Positions 1 through 6,029 of a stretch of 10,504 bases of DNA are shown piece after piece. Both the position numbers and the translations under genes were made by a program. The DNA is taken from contig JALOLX010000024.1 in NCBI GenBank assembly GCA_025455765.1, positions 1 to 10,504 on the forward strand, in the 5' to 3' direction. Numbering within the stretch: position 1 is the stretch's first letter; each line of letters begins with the position of its first letter. The notes beneath the pieces are model-generated. The model was not told the origin of the DNA. It was given only the letters and a program-made list of their open reading frames with translations, and made no database searches. The DNA comes from Flavobacteriales bacterium. GTDB lineage: Bacteria; Bacteroidota; Bacteroidia; Flavobacteriales_F; PHOS-HE28.

Positions 1-2795
1 ACCGGTTCAGGCACGATGGCGAAGTCGTAGGGGTGGATGGGGATCAGGTCTCCGGACGTGACGAACAGCGGTACGGTGGCCGTGTTGTTCGTTCCGTTGT
101 TGAGCTCATCCACTTCATCAGGATCGAGGTCCACCGCGAAGCTGAGCGCATTGACACCCTGCCCGCCGGCATTGCCGCGTACAGGCATGCGGAAATAGGC
201 CGTATCGCGCAGGTATACATTATCCACCGTTGTGGCGTATTCCTCGGGTGCGCCGAGGCCTCCGTTCACGCGGTCCATGGTCACCCGCAAAGTGCCGGGC
301 ACAGCCTTGGCGATGTTGGTCACCACCACCTTCACGGTCACGGTATCCTGGTCGGCAGAGACCACCTCGGGCTCAAAGAAGATATCCTCTGGGGACACGG
401 TGTAGTCCGGCTTATCGAAGGAATTGAGCACGATGGTGGGATCACCTTGCAGGGTGAAGGTGTGTGCGGTATGGACGGTGCTGATGCTGGAATTGGAGTT
501 CAGCGTCTCGAAGATGGCATGCCGCATGTGCTCGCCGATGCTACCCGCATGGTTCTCACGGGAGAAGCTGCGGTAGAAGCTGCGGGAGTAGTCCATCAGC
601 AGGTTGGCGAAGGCCACTTCAGTACTGGCCAGGAAGCCGATGGGGCCGGTGCCCGGTGCAAGCACCCACTGCTCACCTTTGCTGAAGCGGTTGTTCTGGT
701 GGATGTTGCCGATGTAGCAGGAGTTGCCGATCACCAACGGGTGCTTCCCATTCCACTGGTAGTTGATCGGCTCATCAATGGTGATGTCGAAGCTGGATGC
801 GTACGCGTGGGCCAGGAAGGTCATCAGGGTCACCCCTTGTTCGATGAGGGTGCGCACGGAATCCGCTGAGGCACTGGCGAAGGTCTGTGTGGTGTTCTTG
901 GTGAAGGTGGACACTTCACCGCCGAACGACGTATCGACCGCGATGGATTTGAGCTGGTTGAGGTAGGTGGTGAAGGTCTGCGGTTCACCGGGCGCCAATC
1001 CACCGGCGAAGTGCAGGATGTTCTTCATCCATTCTCCGGGCACCTGGCTTTCCAAGGCCTGCACCTTCAAGCGATAGGCATCCACTTCGTCGGGGGTGTA
1101 CACGCTCAACCGCCCCACGGGGATCTCCATCACCCGCTGATCGAAGTTGAGCCCGATGGTAAAGCACACATCCGAAGCTGGATGGCCGTAAGTGGGCACA
1201 AGGCAGGTGGCGTAGGCACCTTCCGTATTGGGCCGGATCCCGGTGGCGAACTGATTGACACGCACGTTCTGAACGGACTTACCGACCAGCAACAGCGCTT
1301 TGGGTGCCGTGGCCCAGGTGTTCAGCAGATAGCGGCACCAACGCCGGATGGAAAGCGGATGGATCGGGATGCCACCGCCGAATTGATCGTAGAGCTCATC
1401 CACATCCACCACCGCCGTGTTGTATGGATTGCGCTGCGAGGTCTCCCTGTAATTGGCATAGCTCTGCGCGGACTGGAGCAAGCTGCGGTGGGCCACGATC
1501 AACATGGCATCGGTGACCTCGTTGCTCGCAAAATCAGTAAAGAAGCCATTGTTACCGACCGGAACAAGCGCCGGAATGGGGCTCACGTTCTCCAACGGGA
1601 ACATGTAGACCGGTGTGATGGCACTGTCCGGATGGGCCTTCAGTACAGCCTTCCAACGGTTCCCCGACGGCACGCCCACTACCCTACGGATGGTATCTCC
1701 CCACACGTGGAAGACCGGTGTTCCGGTCCAGTTGTTGAAGTCCACATGCATCAACCCATCGCCATCAGCATCCACCAGTCCCATCTGCTGCTCTGCTTCG
1801 CTGACCATGTTCCACAGCTTGGCGTAGCGGATGGATGCACTGGCACCCACCTGTTGATCGGCATAATTGGGGTCGAAAAAACCGGCTTGGCCCGGCCCGG
1901 TCAGGTCGTGTAAAATGCGGAAACGAACAGCCGTGTTCCCACCCACGAACGACTGAGGCATTTCGAATGATGTGTGCACCACCTTGAACCCATTGTAGAC
2001 CGAATCGGCCCCAGTGAAACCCGGGGTCGATCCTGCAACGATCTTTACGTGGTGCTCTGGTGCCACACCAGCCACATCGTTCAACCCTACCACCGTTGCG
2101 CGCACCACCGCGTTCGGCGCGTCAGCACCACCGAACTTGCGGGGTGTTGGTATGGAGATCTGCCGGTCAATGGAGTCAGTGGTGAGGTTCGTTGGGTTCG
2201 AATCGAACCAGCCTTCGCCTTCCACATACAGACCACTGGCCGCCGCATTCTGGCCGGTAGGTCCCACGAAGTATCGCCCCTGTCTTCCCAACCCCACCTC
2301 GCTCCAATACCAAGGCAGGATGGGCAGTGTACCATGCGCAATGGTCTCCTGTTGAACAATGTGCTTCTTCTCCACCGCCGGATCAGTATCCCAAGTGAGA
2401 TAGTACCGAATGGTGTCGTTGAAGAAGCTGTAATACGGGTTGGCCACCAAGTTCGGCGATGGATACATCTGCCCATCCAACCACGCATCGTTCGGCTGCA
2501 CCATGAACTCGATGTGGTCGCCGTCATCAAAGGTCCCATCCTCCTCACCCGAAACGAAAATGGGCACCAGCTGCTCACGACTGAAGAGCATCAGATCCCG
2601 CGGATCCACCGTCGCGACCGGAAAACCAGCCGCCAGCAGTGTGGCCCTGTCGATCCTTCGCGTCCCCCCCTCAGCCACATCGAACCGCCAATACCGGCGG
2701 CTGTAGTCGATCCACTCATTGCCGAAAGGCAATTGCGCCATGGCGGTCCAGGCGCTGAAGAGAACGGTGATGCTGAGGAGTAGACGTCCGATCAT
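1..2795 (-). CDS. porU2: PorU2-like C25-family cysteine peptidase (putative type IX secretion sortase), C-terminus beyond window
   Basis: This minus-strand frame starts at ATG 2795-2793 and stays open to base 1 (931 codons, no stop), so the C-terminus is missing. Residues 1-20 are a signal peptide with likely cleavage at AMA|QLPF. The N-terminal region (about 21-425) resembles the beta-rich part of PorU-type proteins and carries a DxDxDG calcium-loop-like motif at 342-347. A gingipain-type C25 peptidase domain follows at about 431-780, with candidate catalytic His663 (in FLAHAYASSFD) and Cys693 (in NSCYIGN). The 30-residue spacing fits the family. Residues about 797-912 look like a CARDB/Ig-like domain. 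In PorU, the related enzyme removes C-terminal signals from T9SS cargo at the outer membrane and attaches the cargo to A-LPS. The FDITIDEP..Y..NGKHP context and the upstream PorV-family partner suggest the PorU2 subgroup, whose role is not established. The start is fixed by the ATGA overlap with the upstream gene. A non-sortase secreted C25 protease is the main alternative. Confidence 0.82.
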   Translation of the reverse strand, partial: MIGRLLLSITVLFSAWTAMAQLPFGNEWIDYSRRYWRFDVAEGGTRRIDRATLLAAGFPVATVDPRDLMLFSREQLVPIFVSGEEDGTFDDGDHIEFMVQPNDAWLDGQMYPSPNLVANPYYSFFNDTIRYYLTWDTDPAVEKKHIVQQETIAHGTLPILPWYWSEVGLGRQGRYFVGPTGQNAAASGLYVEGEGWFDSNPTNLTTDSIDRQISIPTPRKFGGADAPNAVVRATVVGLNDVAGVAPEHHVKIVAGSTPGFTGADSVYNGFKVVHTSFEMPQSFVGGNTAVRFRILHDLTGPGQAGFFDPNYADQQVGASASIRYAKLWNMVSEAEQQMGLVDADGDGLMHVDFNNWTGTPVFHVWGDTIRRVVGVPSGNRWKAVLKAHPDSAITPVYMFPLENVSPIPALVPVGNNGFFTDFASNEVTDAMLIVAHRSLLQSAQSYANYRETSQRNPYNTAVVDVDELYDQFGGGIPIHPLSIRRWCRYLLNTWATAPKALLLVGKSVQNVRVNQFATGIRPNTEGAYATCLVPTYGHPASDVCFTIGLNFDQRVMEIPVGRLSVYTPDEVDAYRLKVQALESQVPGEWMKNILHFAGGLAPGEPQTFTTYLNQLKSIAVDTSFGGEVSTFTKNTTQTFASASADSVRTLIEQGVTLMTFLAHAYASSFDITIDEPINYQWNGKHPLVIGNSCYIGNIHQNNRFSKGEQWVLAPGTGPIGFLASTEVAFANLLMDYSRSFYRSFSRENHAGSIGEHMRHAIFETLNSNSSISTVHTAHTFTLQGDPTIVLNSFDKPDYTVSPEDIFFEPEVVSADQDTVTVKVVVTNIAKAVPGTLRVTMDRVNGGLGAPEEYATTVDNVYLRDTAYFRMPVRGNAGGQGVNALSFAVDLDPDEVDELNNGTNNTATVPLFVTSGDLIPIHPYDFAIVPEP

Positions 2796-3886
2796 GAACC
2801 CGACTGCTTGAAGATGTCGAACTTGATGGAGAAGATGTTGGAGTACAACGCCACGCTATTATCCCCAATATCCGTCAGTGCGTAGTCCAACGTAAAGCTC
2901 TTGATCCGCAGGCCGAGACCGATGTTGGGTTGAAGGCTCAGACTGCGCTCTCCACTGATATCCGTAACGTACTGCAGGTTGCTGAGTCCCGAACGGATGT
3001 AGAAAATTCGTGCATAGCCCACTTCCAGGCCCAACCGGGGATCGGCGCTCCAGGTCCCGGTCTGCAGCAGGGTGTTGCGGCGCCCATCGAAGGTGCTCTC
3101 CAGCTCCACCGCAGCGATCATGTCGAACTTCTCGCCGAACTTGAACTGACGCGCAGCGCCCAGCATCAACCGTGGCAGGGTCACTTCCACACTGTTCACC
3201 GGGATCTCATTGCCCGTCTGCGCGAACACATCGATCACGCGCTGGTCCAGCGTGTAGCTCCAGGCGTTGAACGTACCGGTGACATCCCGCGCCACGGCCG
3301 AGAAGCGCCACTTGTCCCGCTCATATTGGGCACCCGCATCCAACCCGAAGCCCCAGGCCTTGCCGAACTCACCTACACGTCGGTAGATCACCTTGGCGTT
3401 GCCGCCCAAGCGTAGTCCAGGCACCTTCATCTTCCGGGCATAGCTGATGATGAAGGCGTGATCCGCGCTGCTGAAGGTGGTGATCCGGTCGTAGTCGATG
3501 TTACCCGACGGGTCGATCAGCTCGATCGTGTTGGGGATGTTGTCGATCCCGAAGCGCAGAAAGGTGATGCCAATGGCGCTCTTGTCATCGATGGGCTTGG
3601 CCAGACCGATGTGGTCGTATTTGGCGATACCAGCGAAGTACTCACTGTGCATGGCGCCCACCTGCAGGTCACCTTCCACACCGAGCAGACCGGCGGGGTT
3701 CCAGTACCCGCTATTAACGTCGTTGACCACAGCGGTGTAGGCACTGCCCATACCCAATGCCCGGGCCCCCACTCCAATGGCGAGGAATTCGTTGGAATAC
3801 TTCGGGGCATCCTGTGCCAATGCGGAGCCGATGAGCACCGGAGCAAGGACGAGTGACGTAAGGATGCGCGCGCTGTGGATCTTCAT
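2792..3886 (-). CDS. porV2: PorV/PorQ-family outer-membrane beta-barrel protein (PorV2-like)
   Basis: A 364-residue protein with a clear signal peptide (1-24, cleavage SALA|QDAP). The hallmark PorV/PorQ-family N-terminus follows: EFLAIGVGARALGMGSAYTA, then NSGYWNPAGLLG. The rest is alternating hydrophobic/polar strands expected of a FadL/UPF0164-like outer-membrane barrel, ending in the amphipathic strand SNIFSIKFDIF. In the T9SS, PorV shuttles secreted cargo from the translocon to the PorU sortase complex. This sequence lacks the APDAR-type N-terminus I associate with canonical PorV and instead matches what is annotated as PorV2. It is the upstream gene of a two-gene unit: its TGA overlaps the ATG of the C25 peptidase gene as ATGA, implying translational coupling and a shared complex. 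No Shine-Dalgarno sequence precedes the start, which is normal for Bacteroidota. Family assignment is firm; the '2' subtype is inferred. Confidence 0.85.
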   Translation of the reverse strand: MKIHSARILTSLVLAPVLIGSALAQDAPKYSNEFLAIGVGARALGMGSAYTAVVNDVNSGYWNPAGLLGVEGDLQVGAMHSEYFAGIAKYDHIGLAKPIDDKSAIGITFLRFGIDNIPNTIELIDPSGNIDYDRITTFSSADHAFIISYARKMKVPGLRLGGNAKVIYRRVGEFGKAWGFGLDAGAQYERDKWRFSAVARDVTGTFNAWSYTLDQRVIDVFAQTGNEIPVNSVEVTLPRLMLGAARQFKFGEKFDMIAAVELESTFDGRRNTLLQTGTWSADPRLGLEVGYARIFYIRSGLSNLQYVTDISGERSLSLQPNIGLGLRIKSFTLDYALTDIGDNSVALYSNIFSIKFDIFKQSGS

Positions 3887-3963
3887 ACCGTTGTTCTATG
3901 GACGCAACAACTAACTCCGGGTGGCCTCCATTATTGCCTCGAATTTACCCAACTTCGGCCCCG
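3887..3963. promoter_or_regulatory. Divergent spacer between porV2 and pssA
   Basis: This 77-base spacer separates the minus-strand porV2 start from the preferred pssA start and should hold promoters for both. On the plus strand a weak Bacteroidota-type candidate is TTG at 3891-3893, an 18-base gap, then TAACTCCG at 3912-3919 (two mismatches to TAnnTTTG). If used, it would start transcription near 3925 and leave the earlier ATG at 3898 outside the mRNA, which favours the ATG at 3964. On the minus strand the closest -7 match is TAAATTCG (one mismatch), but it has no suitably spaced TTG. Neither is convincing alone. Confidence 0.25.
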
Positions 3964-4752
3964 ATGGCACGGCTACCCCGCTTTCCGGACCTGTTAACGA
4001 CCGCGAACCTAGCCTGCGGGGCGGGGTCCATCCTGCTCGCCTCCCAAGGACAGCTAACAGTGGCGTGTTGGCTGGTGTTCGCCGGAGCGCTGTTCGATGT
4101 CTTCGATGGATTGTCGGCCCGGGCGCTGGGAGGAGGCTCGCCTTTGGGCGCCCAACTGGACAGTTTGGCGGACATGGTGACCTTCGGGGTGGCGCCGGCG
4201 TTCATGGTGTTCCAACAGGGAACGATGTGGGCCGGGTCGACCATGGTCCCTGAAGCGTTCCAACACCTGCCCTACCCCAATGGCCGCAACCCCTTATGGC
4301 CAACGCTGACCGCTGCCCTCGTCCTTGTGATCGCATCGTGCTGGCGCCTTGCCAAATTCAATCTGGACACCCGCCAGACCAGCGGCTTCCTTGGGCTGCC
4401 CACACCCGCCAATGGCTTGTTCTGGGTATCCATCGTGATGGGCAGCCACGCAATTGCCGTACACCCGGGCCCCTACAGTGATCTGCTGGTCAGTGGAGCT
4501 CGTGCACTGCTCAGCGGACCCTACATCCTGCTCGGCTTATCCTTCTTGTTATCGGCCCTCATGCTCTCCGAGCTCCCCCTCCCCTCCCTGAAATTCAAAC
4601 ACTTCCGCTGGCAGGGCAACCAAGTGATCTACCTCTTGGGTGGTATCGGACTCGTGCTGGTGGTGCTGTATGGCATCCTGGCCGTGCCATTGATCATGTT
4701 CGTCTACATCCTTAGCCCGCTGTGGGGAAGTGTGTTCGGGAAAGAGGTGTGA
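3964..4752 (+). CDS. pssA: CDP-diacylglycerol--serine O-phosphatidyltransferase (phosphatidylserine synthase)
   Basis: This integral inner-membrane enzyme transfers phosphatidate from CDP-diacylglycerol to serine, giving phosphatidylserine, the precursor of phosphatidylethanolamine. From the preferred start (262 aa) the CDP-alcohol phosphatidyltransferase signature is intact: D45, D48-G49, A52-R53, G62, D66 and D70, matching DxxDGxxAR(x8)GxxxDxxxD. The family's N-terminal PDLLTTANLACG (8-19) and later RLAKFN...GFLGLPTPANG are also present. Several hydrophobic segments follow, including a C-terminal pair after about residue 175. An in-frame ATG at 3898 would add 22 residues. I prefer 3964 because related proteins begin shortly before the PNLLT-like motif and the extra residues are Pro-rich and unlike the family. 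It is divergent from porV2 and upstream of purS by about 157 bases. Function is very secure; the start is moderately so. Confidence 0.93.
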   Translation: MARLPRFPDLLTTANLACGAGSILLASQGQLTVACWLVFAGALFDVFDGLSARALGGGSPLGAQLDSLADMVTFGVAPAFMVFQQGTMWAGSTMVPEAFQHLPYPNGRNPLWPTLTAALVLVIASCWRLAKFNLDTRQTSGFLGLPTPANGLFWVSIVMGSHAIAVHPGPYSDLLVSGARALLSGPYILLGLSFLLSALMLSELPLPSLKFKHFRWQGNQVIYLLGGIGLVLVVLYGILAVPLIMFVYILSPLWGSVFGKEV

Positions 4753-4848
4753 TGTGGGGTACAGCCCGCTGGGGGATTGCGCCGGAATCTGGTCGACCCG
4801 AAGGATGGAGGCTGTGGGGACTGCAGCATCCTGATAGGGAACGCTGCG

Positions 4849-4878
4849 TTGCGCATTCATAATTCTCTGCGACCTTTG
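4849..4878 (+). promoter_or_regulatory. Candidate purS promoter (TTG-N19-GACCTTTG)
   Basis: TTG at 4849-4851 is followed after 19 bases by GACCTTTG at 4871-4878, one mismatch from the Bacteroidota -7 box TAnnTTTG with acceptable spacing. Transcription would start roughly 25 bases before the purS ATG. The -7 part lies inside the CTCTGCG-type repeat, so the match may be a by-product of that repeat. Confidence 0.3.
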
Positions 4879-4900
4879 CGCCTCCGCACTCTGCGTTGAA
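4865..4900 (+). repeat. Degenerate CTCTGCG-type short tandem repeat in the pssA-purS gap
   Basis: Four imperfect copies of a 7-9 base unit run side by side: CTCTGCGAC, CTTTGCGC, CTCCGCA and CTCTGCGTT, followed by GAA. It ends 9 bases before the purS start. Similar CTNTGCG strings recur between genes in many bacterial genomes; that is from memory, not checked. The remainder of the 4753-4909 gap shows no gene and no strong terminator. Confidence 0.45.
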
Positions 4901-4909
4901 CCCGCTGCC

Positions 4910-5170
4910 ATGAAGACCTTCCGCGCCTCCATCGATGTGATGCCCCACGACAACCTGCTCGATCCCCAAGGAAAGGCCGTTTCGGGCGCCATGGGTGGCT
5001 TGGGCCTGCCCGAGATCAGCGGCGTGCGCATCGGCAAGCACATCACCCTGCACGTGGAGGCCGCCGACAAGAAGACCGCCGAAGCCAAGGTGGACGAGGC
5101 CTGCAAGAAGTTGCTAGCCAACCAAGTGATGGAGAAGTACAGCTTCTCGCTCGACGAGGTCAAGAATTAG
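4910..5170 (+). CDS. purS: Phosphoribosylformylglycinamidine synthase subunit PurS
   Basis: This 86-residue protein is full length for PurS (about 80-90 aa). PurS is the small subunit that, with PurQ (glutaminase) and small PurL, converts FGAR to FGAM in de novo purine synthesis, helping form the channel that delivers ammonia. Diagnostic motifs are LDPQGKAV (17-24), VRIGK (39-43) and CKKLLANQVMEKY (65-77), closely paralleling Bacillus PurS. It is cytoplasmic, with no signal peptide or membrane segment. Its start, 19 residues before LDPQG ends, is the only sensible one. No purQ or purL is adjacent: upstream is pssA and downstream is convergent lptB, so the complex's other subunits must be elsewhere. 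The last codon and TAG stop (AAT TAG) lie inside the left arm of a 15-bp inverted repeat shared with lptB. Confidence 0.95.
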   Translation: MKTFRASIDVMPHDNLLDPQGKAVSGAMGGLGLPEISGVRIGKHITLHVEAADKKTAEAKVDEACKKLLANQVMEKYSFSLDEVKN

Positions 5171-5212
5171 CAATTAGCCGATCAGCGATTTCGAATTGGC
5201 TAATTGCTAATT
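5165..5212. terminator. Inverted repeat at the convergent purS/lptB junction, likely bidirectional terminator
   Basis: The arms AATTAGCAATTAGCC (5165-5179) and GGCTAATTGCTAATT (5198-5212) are perfect 15-base reverse complements. Adding a G-T wobble and two A-T pairs extends the stem to about 18 pairs with a 12-base loop. The purS TAG (5168-5170) and the lptB TAG (5209-5207 on the minus strand) occupy mirror-image positions in the two arms. It is AT-rich in a GC-rich region and has no classic U-tract, so terminator activity is inferred from its location. Confidence 0.6.
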
Positions 5213-5941
5213 GGGGACTTTCCGCCGAAGGACGAAGTTGCGTCCCAAGTACTTCTCCCGTACTTCAGCGTCATTGGCCAGCTCTTCGGCGCTCCCCTGC
5301 TTCAGGATGCGACCTTCGTAGAGCAGATAGGCCCTGTCCGTGATGCTCAGCGTCTCCTGCACGTTGTGGTCCGTGATCAGGATGCCGATGTTCTTCTCCT
5401 TCAGCTTGGCCACAATGCCCTGGATGTCCTCCACGGCAATGGGGTCCACCCCGGCAAAGGGTTCGTCCAACAGGATGAAGCGCGGCTCGTTGGCCAATGC
5501 CCGGGCGATCTCCGTTCTACGTCGTTCGCCCCCGCTGAGCACGTCGCCCATGTTCTTGCGCACATGCTGCAGGCTGAACTCGTCCAGCAGCTCCTCCAGC
5601 TTCCGCGCCTGTTCGGCCTTGCTCTTACCGGTCATCTCCAGGATGGCGCGGATGTTATCCTCCACACTGAGCTTGCGGAACACACTGGCCTCCTGCGGCA
5701 GGTAGCCGATGCCCCGCTTGGCCCTGCGGTACATGGCCAGGTCGGTGATGTCGTCGTTGTCCAGGTAGATGTGGCCCTCGTTCGGCTTGATGAGGCCCAC
5801 GATCATGTAAAAGCTGGTGGTCTTCCCCGCGCCATTGGGACCCAGCAGGCCCACGATCTCGCCCTGCCGCACTTCCACGCTCACCCCGTTCACCACGGTG
5901 CGGCGCTTGTAACGCTTGAAGATGGTATCGGCCCTTAGCAT
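5207..5941 (-). CDS. lptB: LPS export ABC transporter ATP-binding protein LptB
   Basis: This 244-residue cytoplasmic ATPase powers extraction of lipopolysaccharide from the inner membrane by LptB2FG and its transport over the LptC-A bridge to the outer membrane. All ABC motifs are intact: Walker A GPNGAGKT (34-41), Q-loop Q83 in LPQEASVFRKLSVEDNI, signature LSGGE (135-139), Walker B ILLDEP (156-161) with catalytic E160, and switch H192 in TDHNVQ. SFYMIVGL after Walker A and LDNDDITDLAMYRRA are specific to LptB as opposed to amino-acid or sugar ATPases. Length matches the family (about 240). It starts at ATG 5941 without a Shine-Dalgarno sequence, 88 bases after the DUF5686 gene, and is probably the last gene of the tatC transcript. 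lptA, lptC and lptFG are not in the window. Its final Asn-stop lies in the inverted repeat it shares with purS. Confidence 0.96.
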   Translation of the reverse strand: MLRADTIFKRYKRRTVVNGVSVEVRQGEIVGLLGPNGAGKTTSFYMIVGLIKPNEGHIYLDNDDITDLAMYRRAKRGIGYLPQEASVFRKLSVEDNIRAILEMTGKSKAEQARKLEELLDEFSLQHVRKNMGDVLSGGERRRTEIARALANEPRFILLDEPFAGVDPIAVEDIQGIVAKLKEKNIGILITDHNVQETLSITDRAYLLYEGRILKQGSAEELANDAEVREKYLGRNFVLRRKVPN

Positions 5942-6029
5942 GCGTGTTGCGTCCGCGAAGTAAGGACATCGCTGGCCCCCCCCGACAGCTGATCCCCGCC
6001 AACGGGCGCTTGGAAGATCCTGTCCATGG
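5942..6029 (-). other. Leader between the DUF5686 gene and lptB with hairpin and G8 run
   Basis: On the lptB strand, this spacer contains an imperfect hairpin at 6024-5984: outer GACAG/CTGTC, a central GATC/GATC, then CGCC-CGTT-GGCG. It is immediately followed by eight G (5983-5976), about 35 bases before the lptB ATG. No T-tract follows, so it is unlikely to be a complete terminator. It could attenuate or stabilise the message, but the pairing is interrupted and may be chance in GC-rich DNA. Confidence 0.25.

Noticed and set aside
33..1913. Long plus-strand open frames (33-869 and 1011-1913)
   Set aside because: Both are antisense to the continuous PorU2-like coding frame, which has a signal peptide, domains and catalytic residues; these have none.
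4803..4831. Possible hairpin (GGATG/CATCC) after pssA
   Set aside because: Only five outer pairs and three inner pairs with an internal bulge, no T-tract; not distinguishable from chance.
5204..5938. 244-codon plus-strand frame over lptB
   Set aside because: Antisense mirror of lptB, whose ABC motifs are all intact.
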